64,000 bases of DNA from Streptomyces sp. NBC_00539 (GCF_036346105.1 NZ_CP107811.1:5971501-6035500), one strand, 5' to 3'; shown: positions 31,800 to 40,690, numbered from the stretch's first letter. The notes: generated by a model not told the origin, from the letters alone. Numbers and translations: made by a program.

Positions 31800-32477
31800 T
31801 CAGGCCGCCCGGTGTTCGCCGAGCCATTCGTAGGCGGTCTCCGCGTCGAAGGCCGCCGGTCCGCCGCGGAAGAGGAGGCCGGCCGAGGCGAAGGCGGGGT
31901 GGGTGGCGGTGGTGGCCACGGAGGGGATCGCCAGGCACTCCATTCCGGCTGCGCGAGCGGCCTCCGCGCCCGGCGCCGCGTCCTCGACGACCACGCAGTC
32001 GGCGGGGTCCGCGCCGAGCCGGCGGGCTGCCTCCAGGAACACGTCGGGGGCGGGCTTGCCGTGCGCCACTTCCTCGGCGGAGACCGCGACGCTCAGCAGC
32101 GTGTCCAGGCCGGTCCCGGCCAGTACGGCCTCGATCGCCTCCCGCGAGGAACCGGACGCCACCGCCATCGGAACCCCGTCTGCGTGCAGCCGCTCGACGA
32201 ACCTGCGCATCTCCGGGAAGGCCTCTGTCCCTGCGCGGGCAAGCTCCAGATAGGCGGCGTTCTGCTCCGCCAGCAGCCGCGCGACCGGCGCGCGAAGCCC
32301 GTACCGCTCCTTGAGGATCTCCAGCGTCTCCATCGTCCCGATGCCGATGAAGGGGGAGTGCTGCTCCCAGGTGAAGTCGGGCACGCCGTGCCGTTCCAGG
32401 GTGCGTCGCCCGGACTCGTAGTAGTTCGGCTCGCTGTCCACGAGGGTGCCGTCGAGATCGAATATGACGGAAAGCAT
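31800..32477 (-). CDS. HAD-superfamily phosphatase (beta-phosphoglucomutase-like subfamily)
   Basis: The 225-residue protein has all HAD motifs: DLDGTLVDS with the nucleophile aspartate at residue 8, VASGSS near residue 107, K in AHGKPAPDVF near 143, and VVEDAAPG near 165. The cap domain lies between motifs I and II (subtype IA). Substrate is not readable from sequence; sugar phosphates or phosphoglycolate are typical. It lies between the Lrp/AsnC gene and the monooxygenase gene on the same strand. Confidence 0.9.
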   Translation of the reverse strand: MLSVIFDLDGTLVDSEPNYYESGRRTLERHGVPDFTWEQHSPFIGIGTMETLEILKERYGLRAPVARLLAEQNAAYLELARAGTEAFPEMRRFVERLHADGVPMAVASGSSREAIEAVLAGTGLDTLLSVAVSAEEVAHGKPAPDVFLEAARRLGADPADCVVVEDAAPGAEAARAAGMECLAIPSVATTATHPAFASAGLLFRGGPAAFDAETAYEWLGEHRAA

Positions 32478-32524
32478 TCCGTTCAGCCCGTCCTGCCGGT
32501 CGAGTGCGTGTCACGGCCATTTTG

Positions 32525-33004
32525 TCAGGGTTTGGCCGCTGCTCTTCCCACCGCTTCGACCAGGGGCAGCAGCCGGTGCGCAACCCGCTCGCGCAGAGCG
32601 ACCTCGGTACGGGTACGCACGACGCCCGGAAGCCGGATGAGGCCCTGGATGACGTCCTCCAGATGCGCGTTGTCCCGGGCCGCCACCCGGGTCAGCAGGT
32701 CCCCGCCGCCGGTGATCGAGAACGCCTCGATGATCTCGGGTACGGCCGCGAGTGCGTCACCCACCTCGTCCAGGTGCCCCTGGGTGACCTCGATGTGGAC
32801 GAAGGCCAGCACCGGGTGCCCGAGCGCGGCGGGGGAGAGGACCGGACCCGTCCCGGTGATCACCCCGGTGCGCTCCAGCCGGTCGAGCCGGGCCTGCAGG
32901 GTGCCGCGCGCGACGCCCAGCAGCCGGGCGTACTCGCGCACGCTGGTGCGCGGCTGCTCGATCAGCAGGCGCAGGATCCGGGTGTCGAGCTCGTCCACCG
33001 CCAT
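32525..33004 (-). CDS. Lrp/AsnC family transcriptional regulator
   Basis: The 159-residue protein has the AsnC-type N-terminal helix-turn-helix (LDTRILRLLIEQPRTSVREYARLLGVARGTLQARLDRLERTGVI, residues 4-50) and the C-terminal RAM ligand-binding domain (FVHIEVTQGHLDEVGDAL, then ITGGGDLLTRV). Such regulators bind amino acids or related compounds and control transport or metabolism genes. ATG at 33004 is chosen as the normal N-terminus (MAVDELDTRIL). The HAD and monooxygenase genes follow on the same strand and may be controlled with it. Confidence 0.9.
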   Translation of the reverse strand: MAVDELDTRILRLLIEQPRTSVREYARLLGVARGTLQARLDRLERTGVITGTGPVLSPAALGHPVLAFVHIEVTQGHLDEVGDALAAVPEIIEAFSITGGGDLLTRVAARDNAHLEDVIQGLIRLPGVVRTRTEVALRERVAHRLLPLVEAVGRAAAKP

Positions 33005-33017
33005 GCCGCGACTGTAC

Positions 33018-33752
33018 TCACCGCAGGCCCTCCTGCGGATCGTGACGGGGCCGCGGGCGCACCGGCAGCCCGCGCAGCCACAGCCGGACACGGTGGTAGC
33101 GGATGCCCACCGCCACGGCGGCGGTCGGCCAGGGGTGGCGCAGAGATGCCCGCAGGAGCCCCCGTAGGCCGGATGCCCGGCGGCGGCCCCGCACCGTCGC
33201 CGTCAGCCGGGCACCGTCCGCCCCGCCCGAAAGGCACACGCTCAGGGCGAGGTGCTCGCCCGGCACCGGGAGCCGCATCCGGTAGTCGCCGTCCACCTCC
33301 AGGAAGGGGGACGCGTAGAACTCCTTGGCCACCCGGGCCGTGCCCTGCGCGGCCTGCGGGCCCAGGAGGTAGCAGTGCCGCTCGCCGTACGTGTTGTGCA
33401 CCTCGGCGACGACCTGCAGCAGGGCCCCGTCCGGGCCGTGGCACCAGTACACGGACAGCGGGTTGAAGACGAAACCCAGCACCCGGGCGTGGGCCAGCAT
33501 CAGCACCCGGGAGCCCGGCGGAAGCCCGGCGCCGCGCGCGGAGAGGAACCGCTCCAGCCCTGCCCGGATGGTCGGCGCCCCGCCACCGAAGTGGTCCCGC
33601 GCCTCGAACCGGGCGAGGGGGCACAACGGCGCCGGGAGGCGGGGGAGTTCGTCGAGGTCCACCAGCCACAGGTACGTCCGGTGGCGCAGGGCGTACGCCC
33701 GCTCCCCGGACCGCACGTGCCGCAGCTCGGCCTCGTACACCACCGCCCTCAC
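33018..33752 (-). CDS. DUF1365 protein
   Basis: The 244-residue protein shows the DUF1365 signatures: YEAELRHVRSGERAYALRHRTYLW at the start, GFVFNPLSVYWC near residue 95, AEVHNTYGERHCYLL near 118 and KEFYASPFLEVDGDYRMRL near 143. The GTG at 33752 overlaps the TGA of the FAD gene by four bases. In many bacteria DUF1365 genes sit with an FAD oxidoreductase, photolyase and LitR/ChrR-type regulator in photo-oxidative stress loci, where they act in unsaturated or furan fatty acid formation. That role is inferred from context here. Confidence 0.87.
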   Translation of the reverse strand: MRAVVYEAELRHVRSGERAYALRHRTYLWLVDLDELPRLPAPLCPLARFEARDHFGGGAPTIRAGLERFLSARGAGLPPGSRVLMLAHARVLGFVFNPLSVYWCHGPDGALLQVVAEVHNTYGERHCYLLGPQAAQGTARVAKEFYASPFLEVDGDYRMRLPVPGEHLALSVCLSGGADGARLTATVRGRRRASGLRGLLRASLRHPWPTAAVAVGIRYHRVRLWLRGLPVRPRPRHDPQEGLR

Positions 33753-35044
33753 CAGACCACCCCGAGCGCGGCGGCCGCCTCCACGCCCGAGCGGCAGCCG
33801 TCCTCGTGGAACCCCCACCCGTGGTAGGCCCCCGCGAACGCCGTCACCGGACCCGACAGGCCGGGCAGCAGCCGCTGGGCGGCCACCGACTCCGGTGTGA
33901 AGACGGGGTGTTCGTAGGCCATCTCGGCCAGCACCAGCTCCGGCCGCACCCGGTCGTCCGCGTTGAGGGTCACCACGTACCGCTGCGGCGCGTCGAGCCC
34001 CTGCAGACGGTTCATGTCGTAGCTGACGAGGACCCGCGCGTCGTACGGGTCGCAGCCGGACAGCCGGAAGTTCCAGCAGCCCTGCGCGGCCGCCGAGCGC
34101 GGCAGCACCGAGGCATCGGTGTGCAGCACCGTCCGGTCGCGGGAGTACAGGAAGGCGCCGAGCACCGCCCGCTCGGCGTCCGTCGGGTCGGCCAGCAGCC
34201 GCAGCGCCTGATCGGCGTGGACGGCCACGACCACCGAGTCGTAGGTGACGGCGCCGTCGGCGGTGCTCACGCGGACCCCCTCCGGGGTGCGCGCGAGCGC
34301 CCGTACGGGGGTCCCCGCACGGACCGCGGCCGCGCCGAGCCGCTCCCGCAGCCGCTCGACGTAGCGCGCCGAACCGCCTTCGACCGTGCGCCAGCGCGCC
34401 GAGCCGTCCACCGGACCGCCCACCGCGAGCATCCCGTGGTGGGCCAGGAAGCGGAACAGGTACCGGGCGGGGTAGCGCAGCGCCGTACGGGGCGGGCAGG
34501 ACCACACCGACGCCACCAGCGGAATCGCGAAGTGGGCGGTGAAGTACGGCCCGAAGCCGCACTCGCGCAGGAAGTCGCCCAAGGTCACCTCCGCCGAGAC
34601 GGCGGGAGTGGCCAGCAGCAGCCGGGCCTGCCGGCGGAACAGCGGCACCTGCGCCAGCATCCGCAGGTAGCCGGGCCACGCCGCCGACCTCGGCCGGGCC
34701 GCCGGCCCCCGCGGTCCCCGCGCGCCCGCGTACTCCAGCCCGCAGCCCTCGCACTGCACCGAGAGGCTCATCGTGGTCGCCCGGGTGGCCACGCCGAGCT
34801 CCCCGAACAGCCGCCGCAGATGGGGGTAGGTGAGGTCGTTGTGCACGATGAACCCGGAATCCACCCCGCGTACGCGGCCGTCCGGGCCCGTCACCTCGTG
34901 GGTGTGGGCGTGGCCGCCCAGCCGGTCCTCGGCCTCGTACACGGTCACCTCGTGCGAGCGCGCCAGCACGTAGGCCGCCGTCAGCCCCGAGACACCCGCG
35001 CCGACGACGGCCGTTCGCGGCCTTGGTCCTCCTCGCTCCGTCAT
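33749..35044 (-). CDS. FAD-dependent amine-oxidase-like oxidoreductase
   Basis: The 431-residue protein has the FAD-binding start AVVGAGVSGLTAAYVLARSHEVTVYEAEDRLGGHAHTH (GxGxxG at residue 14, then the E at the end of beta-2). A conserved GVDSGFIVHN segment lies near residue 60, and a C-terminal FAGAYHGWGFHEDG motif completes FAD binding. This flavoprotein family is the usual partner of DUF1365 and is related to desaturase/isomerase-like enzymes of fatty acids. It is the first gene of the minus-strand pair, divergent from the SDR gene. The LitQ-type oxidoreductase of Streptomyces lit loci may be the relevant comparison, but this was not checked. Confidence 0.88.
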   Translation of the reverse strand: MTERGGPRPRTAVVGAGVSGLTAAYVLARSHEVTVYEAEDRLGGHAHTHEVTGPDGRVRGVDSGFIVHNDLTYPHLRRLFGELGVATRATTMSLSVQCEGCGLEYAGARGPRGPAARPRSAAWPGYLRMLAQVPLFRRQARLLLATPAVSAEVTLGDFLRECGFGPYFTAHFAIPLVASVWSCPPRTALRYPARYLFRFLAHHGMLAVGGPVDGSARWRTVEGGSARYVERLRERLGAAAVRAGTPVRALARTPEGVRVSTADGAVTYDSVVVAVHADQALRLLADPTDAERAVLGAFLYSRDRTVLHTDASVLPRSAAAQGCWNFRLSGCDPYDARVLVSYDMNRLQGLDAPQRYVVTLNADDRVRPELVLAEMAYEHPVFTPESVAAQRLLPGLSGPVTAFAGAYHGWGFHEDGCRSGVEAAAALGVVW

Positions 35045-35244
35045 CGTGTCCTCCTTCCGGTGGTTGCTTCGTAGCCGAAGGGCGCCCGGATGGGCTTGCG
35101 CAGGGCCCCGTGAAACGGGCCGTGCGGTCGCAGGTGCATCCGGACGCGCCCGCCCCGCGGAATCCCTCACGGAATGCCGAGCGCGGACCCGTGCGGAATC
35201 CTGTACGGGGGCACGAGAGCGGAGAGCGCCATGACGGGACGGCG

Positions 35245-36813
35245 ATGACGGGCGCGGCGGCAAGGCACTGCCTGGTCACCGGGGCCACCGGCTACATCGG
35301 CGGCCGGCTGGTGCCGGAGCTCCTCGCTGCCGGTCACCGGGTGCGCTGCCTGGCCCGGACGCCGGAGAAACTGCGCGACCACCCCTGGGCGGGCCGCGCC
35401 GAGGTCGTACGGGGCGACGTCACCGACCCCGGATCGGTCGCCGGGGCGATGCAGGGCATCGACGTCGCCTACTACCTCGTGCACGCCCTCGGCTCGGGCT
35501 CCGGCTTCGAGGGCCGCGACCGCGAGGCCGCCCGCGTCTTCGCGGAGCAGGCCCGGGCGGCCGGGGTCCGGCGCATCGTCTACCTCGGCGGGCTCACCCC
35601 CGAGGGCATCCCGCTGCGGGAACTCTCCCCGCACCTGCGCTCCCGCGCCGAGGTCGGCGAGATCTTCCTCGGCTCCGCCGTACCGGCCACCGTCCTGCGC
35701 GCAGCCGTCATCATCGGCTCCGGGTCCGCCTCCTTCGAGATGCTGCGCTACCTGACCGAGCGGCTCCCCGTGATGGTCACCCCCAGCTGGGTCGGCACGC
35801 GCTGCCAGCCCATCGCCGTCCGCGACGTGCTGCGCTACCTCGTCGGCAGCGCCGGCATGCCGCCCGAGGTCGACCGCGCCTTCGACATCGGCGGCCCGGA
35901 CGTGGTCACCTACGAGGAGATGATGCGCCGCTACGCGGAGGTCGCGGAGCTGCCCAAACGGCTCATCATGCGGGTCCCGATGCTCACCCCCGGCCTCTCC
36001 AGCCACTGGATCGGCCTGGTCACCCCGGTCCCGCGGGCGCTGGCCCGGCCGCTCGCCGAGTCGCTGCGGCACGAGGTGGTCTGCCGCGAGCACGACATCG
36101 CCGCCCACGTCCCCGACCCGCCCGGGGCGCCGCTCGGCTTCGACCAGGCCCTGGTCCTCGCCCTCCAGCGGGTGCGGGAGGCCAAGGTGACCACTCGCTG
36201 GTCCTCCGCCGGTTTCCCCGGCGCCCCCAGCGACCCGCTGCCCACCGACCCCGACTGGGCGGGCGGCAGCCTCTACACCGACCGGCGGGAGCTGCCCGTC
36301 GACGCGTCACCCGCCGCGCTGTGGCGGGTGGTGGAGGGCATCGGCGGGGACAACGGCTGGTACTCCTTCCCGCTCGCCTGGGCGGTACGGGGCTGGCTGG
36401 ACCGGCTCGTCGGCGGGGTCGGCATCCGGCGCGGCCGCCGGGACGCGGCCCGGCTCCGGGTCGGCGACAGTCTCGACTTCTGGCGGGTGGAGGAGATCGA
36501 GCCGGGGGCGCTGCTGCGGCTGCGCGCCGAGATGCGGCTGCCGGGCCTGGCCTGGCTGGAGCTGCGCGCCGACCCCGATCCGGCGGACCGCCGCCGCGCA
36601 CGCTTCCGCCAGCGCGCCCTGTTCCACCCGCACGGGCTGCTCGGCCACCTGTACTGGTGGAGCGTGTCCCCCTTCCACGCCGTGGTCTTCGGCGGGATGG
36701 CGCGCAACATCGCCAAGGCCGCCGAACGGCTGGAACGCGATGGCCCGCGGGGCGCATCCACCCCGGCGCCCGCCGCCGAAGTACCGGGTGCGAGCAGCAC
36801 CCCACAGCCCTGA
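35245..36813 (+). CDS. SDR NAD(P)-binding protein fused to DUF2867
   Basis: The 522-residue protein has an atypical short-chain dehydrogenase domain (LVTGATGYIGGRLVPELL near residue 9, then CLARTPEKL and YYLVHALGSG) in residues 1-300. A DUF2867 domain runs from about residue 345 (LPVDASPAALWRVVEGIGGDNGWYSF) to 510 (HLYWWSVSPFHAVVFGGMARNIAKAAE). The fusion is a known actinobacterial architecture of unknown chemistry. ATG at 35245 is in frame; an ATG at 35231 is out of frame. It begins a three-gene rightward run with photolyase and LitR-like genes. Confidence 0.87.
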   Translation: MTGAAARHCLVTGATGYIGGRLVPELLAAGHRVRCLARTPEKLRDHPWAGRAEVVRGDVTDPGSVAGAMQGIDVAYYLVHALGSGSGFEGRDREAARVFAEQARAAGVRRIVYLGGLTPEGIPLRELSPHLRSRAEVGEIFLGSAVPATVLRAAVIIGSGSASFEMLRYLTERLPVMVTPSWVGTRCQPIAVRDVLRYLVGSAGMPPEVDRAFDIGGPDVVTYEEMMRRYAEVAELPKRLIMRVPMLTPGLSSHWIGLVTPVPRALARPLAESLRHEVVCREHDIAAHVPDPPGAPLGFDQALVLALQRVREAKVTTRWSSAGFPGAPSDPLPTDPDWAGGSLYTDRRELPVDASPAALWRVVEGIGGDNGWYSFPLAWAVRGWLDRLVGGVGIRRGRRDAARLRVGDSLDFWRVEEIEPGALLRLRAEMRLPGLAWLELRADPDPADRRRARFRQRALFHPHGLLGHLYWWSVSPFHAVVFGGMARNIAKAAERLERDGPRGASTPAPAAEVPGASSTPQP

Positions 36814-36829
36814 CCCGGAGCGAGAACCC

Positions 36830-38203
36830 ATGAACATCGCGGTGGTCCTGTACACCTCCGACCTGCGCGTGCACGATCATCCGCCGCTGCGCGCCGCCCT
36901 GTCCTCCTGCGACCAGGTGGTTCCGCTCTTCGTGCGCGACCGGGCCATCGAGCGGTCCTCCTTCGCCGCGCCCAACCGCCGGGCCTTCCTCGCCGACTGC
37001 CTCGCGGGACTGGACGCCGCGCTGCGCGAGCGCGGCGGCCGCCTGGTGATCCGCTCCGGTGACGCAGTCGGAGAAGTGCTCGCCCTCGTACGGGAGACGG
37101 ACGCCGACGAGGTGCACATGGCGGCCGGGGTGAGCGCCTACGCCCACGCGCGCGAGGAACGGCTGCGCGCCGCCCTGGAAGCGGAGGGCCGGCGCCTGTA
37201 CGTGCACGACATGGTGGTGACGGCCGTGGCCCCCGGTGCGCTGCGGCCCTCGGCCTCCGACCACTTCGCCGTCTTCACCCCCTACCTGCGCCGCTGGACC
37301 GAACTGCCGCCGCGTGCCGTCACCGCCGCCCCGCGCGTGGTCAGGGTTCCCGCGTCCCCGCGCTCGGAACCGCTGCCCGAGCGCTCCGCCGTCACGGGCG
37401 TCTCCCCGGGCCTCGCGCGCGGCGGCGAGCGCGAGGGCCGCCGGCTGCTGGGCGCCTGGCTGCGCGGGGGTGTCGACCGGTACCACGACGTCCACGACGA
37501 CCTGGCCGGCGACGCCACCTCCCGTCTCTCCCCCCACCTGCACTTCGGCACCCTCTCGCCCGCCGAAGCCGTCCACCGCGCCCGCGCGGCCGAAGGCCCC
37601 GGCGCCGAGGCGTTCGTCCGGCAGCTGTGCTGGCGCGACTTCCACTACCAGGTCCTCGCCGCCCGCCCCGACTCGGCCACCCGCGACTACCGGACCCGGC
37701 ACGACCGCTGGCGCACCGACGCGGGCGCGCAGGAGGAGATCCAGGCCTGGAAGGAGGGCCGGACGGGCTACCCCGTCGTCGACGCGGCCATGCGCCAGCT
37801 GCGCCACGAGGGGTGGATGCACAACAGGGGCCGGCTGCTGGCCGCGAGCTTCCTCGCCAAGACCCTGTACGTGGACTGGCGGATCGGCGCCCGCCACTTC
37901 CTGGACCTCCTCGTGGACGGGGACCTGGCCAACAACCAGATGAACTGGCAGTGGGTCGCCGGCACGGGCACGGACACCCGGCCGGGCCGCGTCCTCAACC
38001 CGGTCCGCCAAGGCCTGCGCTACGACCCCGAAGGTGCCTACGTGCACCGGTGGGTGCCGGAGCTGGCGGGGCTGCCCGCGCCGCGGGTGCACGAACCGTG
38101 GCGGCTGCCGGCGGCGGAGCGCGCCCGGTACGACTATCCCGAGCCGGTAGTCGAACTCGCCGAGGGGCTCGCCCGTTTCCGGCAGGGGCGGGGCATCGAG
38201 TGA
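36830..38203 (+). CDS. phr: Deoxyribodipyrimidine photolyase (class I CPD photolyase)
   Basis: The 457-residue protein repairs cyclobutane pyrimidine dimers using blue light. The N-terminal alpha/beta domain begins VVLYTSDLRVHDHPPL, and the C-terminal FAD domain contains LSPHLHFGTLSP near residue 235, LCWRDFHYQV near 265, TGYPVVDAAMRQLRHEGWMHNRGRL near 315 and LANNQMNWQWVAGTG near 365. All FAD- and DNA-contact regions look intact. The start is 16 bases after the SDR gene, with GGAGCGAG upstream, so the two are probably cotranscribed. Confidence 0.95.
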   Translation: MNIAVVLYTSDLRVHDHPPLRAALSSCDQVVPLFVRDRAIERSSFAAPNRRAFLADCLAGLDAALRERGGRLVIRSGDAVGEVLALVRETDADEVHMAAGVSAYAHAREERLRAALEAEGRRLYVHDMVVTAVAPGALRPSASDHFAVFTPYLRRWTELPPRAVTAAPRVVRVPASPRSEPLPERSAVTGVSPGLARGGEREGRRLLGAWLRGGVDRYHDVHDDLAGDATSRLSPHLHFGTLSPAEAVHRARAAEGPGAEAFVRQLCWRDFHYQVLAARPDSATRDYRTRHDRWRTDAGAQEEIQAWKEGRTGYPVVDAAMRQLRHEGWMHNRGRLLAASFLAKTLYVDWRIGARHFLDLLVDGDLANNQMNWQWVAGTGTDTRPGRVLNPVRQGLRYDPEGAYVHRWVPELAGLPAPRVHEPWRLPAAERARYDYPEPVVELAEGLARFRQGRGIE

Positions 38204-38227
38204 TCCGGTCGTGGTGCTCCGGCGTCC

Positions 38228-38242
38228 TAGGGTGAACGGGTG
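38228..38242 (+). promoter_or_regulatory. TAGGGT box six bases before a GTG start (leaderless promoter candidate)
   Basis: TAGGGT at 38228-38233 is followed after six bases by the GTG of the LitR-like gene. In Streptomyces this spacing of -10 box and start codon marks transcripts that begin at the start codon. There is no ribosome site, which agrees. Confidence 0.45.
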
Positions 38243-39352
38243 GATCCAGTGCAGCCCCATGACCGCGAGCCGCCCGACGAGCCCGTGCCGTCCCACGAGC
38301 CCGTGCCGCCCCGTGGCCCGGTGCCGCCCCGCGCACCCGTGACGCCGGCCGATCCCGCGCCGCTGCCCGCCGCCGCGTTGAGTACCGGCGCCGTCGCCCG
38401 CCGCCTCGGGGTGTCGCCGACCACGCTGCGGTCCTGGGAGCGCCGGTACGCCATCGGCCCGGCCCGCCGGGAGGACGGCCGCCACCGCCGCTGGACCCCC
38501 GCCGACATCGCCCGCCTGGAGCTGATGTGCCGGCTCACCGCGCAGGGCGTGCCCCCCTCGGCGGCGGCCAGGGCCGCGCTCGACGCAGCCGCCGGCGGCT
38601 CCGGGGCGGCCCGGGCGGCGACCGTGACGCCGGGCGGGTCCACCGCCCTTCCGCTCGGGGAGGTGCGGACGGAATGCAGGGGGCTCGCACGGGCCGCCGT
38701 ACGACTGGACGCGCCGGCGGTGGAGCGACTGCTGGACACCGCGCTGACGGAGCTCGGCCTGGTCGTGGCGTGGGAGGAGGTCATCGCGCCGACCCTGCAC
38801 GCGGTCGGCCGCAAGTGGGCCTCCGCCGGGGAGCGTTACGTGGAGGTGGAGCACCTGCTGTCCTGGCACGTCTCCGGCGCCCTGCGCAGTCGGCGGCCCG
38901 CGCCCCGCCGGTACGAGGCGCCGCCGGTGCTCCTGGCCTGCGCCCCGGACGAGCAGCACAGCCTGCCCATCGAGGCACTGACCGCCGCCCTCGGGGAGCG
39001 CGGCCTGCCCACCCTGATGTTCGGCCCGGCCCTGCCCGCCGAGGCGCTGCGCGAGGCGGTGCGCCGTACGGGCCCCCGCGCCGCCGTGCTCTGGGCCCAG
39101 TCGGCTGCGACCGCGGACCGCGCCCTGGCCAGGGCGGTCGCCGGCATCGAATGGGGGCCGCACGGCGCCCGAGGGCATTCGGTGCTGCTGCTGGCGGGGC
39201 CCGGCTGGGGTGCGGGTACGTCCGGTCCGCGCACCGAGCGGCTGTTCGGCCTGCGCTCGGGCCTCGCCGTCATCGAGCGGCTGTGGGGCGCGCCGCCGGA
39301 TCCCCCAGCGAGCGGCGCAGCACCTGCAGCGCCCGGCGCATGTGGCTCTTGA
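38240..39352 (+). CDS. MerR-family regulator with B12-binding domain, LitR/CarH-like
   Basis: The 370-residue protein has a proline-rich N-terminus of about 45 residues and a MerR helix-turn-helix (GAVARRLGVSPTTLRSWERRYAIGP, then GRHRRW) near residues 50-85. A B12-binding fold follows: a helical cap with WHVSGALRSRR near residue 210, then LLACAPDEQHSLPIEAL near 232. The EQH motif keeps the histidine that contacts cobalt in the DxHxxG motif, but the following G is P. In Streptomyces, LitR with a B12 chromophore controls the light-induced sigma factor LitS. The gene follows photolyase, and its 3' end overlaps the convergent ECF sigma gene by 83 bases. Confidence 0.85.
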   Translation: MDPVQPHDREPPDEPVPSHEPVPPRGPVPPRAPVTPADPAPLPAAALSTGAVARRLGVSPTTLRSWERRYAIGPARREDGRHRRWTPADIARLELMCRLTAQGVPPSAAARAALDAAAGGSGAARAATVTPGGSTALPLGEVRTECRGLARAAVRLDAPAVERLLDTALTELGLVVAWEEVIAPTLHAVGRKWASAGERYVEVEHLLSWHVSGALRSRRPAPRRYEAPPVLLACAPDEQHSLPIEALTAALGERGLPTLMFGPALPAEALREAVRRTGPRAAVLWAQSAATADRALARAVAGIEWGPHGARGHSVLLLAGPGWGAGTSGPRTERLFGLRSGLAVIERLWGAPPDPPASGAAPAAPGACGS

Positions 39353-39896
39353 CGGTGCCCAGCGGCAGACCGGTGCGGGCCGCGATCTGCGTCTGGGTCA
39401 GGTCGCCGTAGAACGCCAGCCACATCACGCTCCGCTGGGCGGGGGGCAGCCGGGACAGTTCGCCGAGCACCAGCAGCCGGTCCAGCGCCTGCTCGGGCTC
39501 CGGCGGTGCGTGGGCGGCGGGGGACCGGGTGCGTTCGTGGAGCGCGTGCGCGGCGGCCGAGGCGGCCCGGGTCCGCCGGGTCCTGGCCTCCAGCGCGTCG
39601 GCCACCTTGTGGCGGGTGATGCCGGTGAGCCAGGCCCCGAGGCCGCCCGGGCCGGGGCGGTAGTGGTGCCGGCCTCGCCAGGCGGCGAGGAACACCTGCT
39701 GCGTCACGTCCTCCGCCTCGCGTTCGTCACCCAGAGCGCGGCGTGCGAGGGACTGCACCAGCGGCCGCCAGCGGCGGTAGGCCGCCTCCATGGAACGTTC
39801 GTCGCCCGCCGCGAACCCGGCGGCGTCGGGATCGTCCCGGTCCGGACCGCCGTTCGGACGGACCGCCCGGGCCCGTTGGTGGATCAGGTCGTCCAT
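39270..39896 (-). CDS. ECF RNA polymerase sigma factor
   Basis: The protein of about 208 residues has region 2 (MEAAYRRWRPLVQSLARRALGDEREAEDVTQQVFLAAW, residues 38-75) and region 4 with a helix-turn-helix (LSRLPPAQRSVMWLAFYGDLTQTQIAARTGLPLGTVKSHMRRAL) near 145-190. ATG at 39896 gives the shortest sensible start; ATGs at 39950 and 39989 would add a low-conservation tail. No anti-sigma gene is adjacent. Its position tail to tail with the LitR-like gene suggests a LitS-like factor that would read the photolyase and neighbouring genes in light or oxidative stress. That link is inference. Confidence 0.85.
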   Translation of the reverse strand: MDDLIHQRARAVRPNGGPDRDDPDAAGFAAGDERSMEAAYRRWRPLVQSLARRALGDEREAEDVTQQVFLAAWRGRHHYRPGPGGLGAWLTGITRHKVADALEARTRRTRAASAAAHALHERTRSPAAHAPPEPEQALDRLLVLGELSRLPPAQRSVMWLAFYGDLTQTQIAARTGLPLGTVKSHMRRALQVLRRSLGDPAARPTAAR

Positions 39897-40011
39897 GGAC
39901 CGAGGGTGGCGAGCCGGTCCGCTCCCCTCCAAGTCGCATCGTTTCCGCATCGGATCGCTGCGGTGGCGTACATGACACGCTGCGCTCACCCCATCGGTGC
40001 GGCCGACCGTC

Positions 40012-40026
40012 TAAGGTCCAAGGATG
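40012..40026 (+). promoter_or_regulatory. TAAGGT box six bases before an ATG (leaderless promoter candidate)
   Basis: TAAGGT at 40012-40017 lies six bases before the ATG of the histidine phosphatase gene. The arrangement is the same as before the LitR-like gene, with no strong ribosome site needed if the transcript starts at the ATG. Confidence 0.45.
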
Positions 40027-40617
40027 AGCGACTTGTTGCTGGTGAGACATGGTGAGACGGCCTGGAGCGCGAGCGGGCGGCACACCGGCCTGACCGACGT
40101 ACCGCTGGCCCCCCGCGGCGTCGAGGAAGCCATCTCCCTCGCCCCGTTCTTCCACGACCGCCGTCCCGCCCTGGTCCTGACCAGCCCGTCGCGCCGGGCC
40201 GTGGCCACCGCCGAACTCGCCGGACTGACCGGCGGCATCCCCGACCCCGACCTGCACGAATGGGACTACGGCGGCTACGAGGGCATCACCACGGCCGAGA
40301 TCCGGCGCACCCGGCCGGACTGGTCGCTGTGGACCGACGGGGTCCCGCCGGGCGACGCCGGGCACCCCGGGGAGGACGCGGAACAGGTCGGCGCCCGCGC
40401 GGACCGCGCGCTGGCCCGGGTCGACAAGGTCCTGCGCGAGGACCGGGGCGACGCCGTCGTGGTGGCCCACGGCCACTTCCTGCGCGTCCTGACGGCCCGC
40501 TACCTCGGTCTCGCCCCGCAGGACGGGCGCCTGTTCCTGCTGCGCACCGGCACGCTCGGCGTCCTGTCCACGGAACACGGTCTGCCGGTCGTCGCGGGCT
40601 GGAACACCCGCCCCTGA
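40024..40617 (+). CDS. Histidine phosphatase family protein (phosphoglycerate-mutase-like)
   Basis: The 197-residue protein has the RHG motif LLVRHGETAWS with catalytic histidine at residue 8, the arginine in SPSRRAVATAEL near residue 57, the acid catalyst region DLHEWDYGGYEG near 79-88, and the second histidine in VVAHGHFLRVL near 150. All residues for phosphate transfer or hydrolysis are present. The family includes broad phosphatases, and the substrate is unclear. It is divergent from the sigma factor gene. Confidence 0.88.
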   Translation: MSDLLLVRHGETAWSASGRHTGLTDVPLAPRGVEEAISLAPFFHDRRPALVLTSPSRRAVATAELAGLTGGIPDPDLHEWDYGGYEGITTAEIRRTRPDWSLWTDGVPPGDAGHPGEDAEQVGARADRALARVDKVLREDRGDAVVVAHGHFLRVLTARYLGLAPQDGRLFLLRTGTLGVLSTEHGLPVVAGWNTRP

Positions 40618-40690
40618 GACCCGCGCGGCGGCGTTCGCGCCGCGCCCTCCCCGTCTCGCGCCCCGCCGCCTCGTGCCCGAGCATGCGTAT

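Noticed and set aside
36020-39178. Minus-strand open frame spanning the photolyase and LitR genes
   Set aside because: Composition matches an antisense shadow of two well-supported genes.
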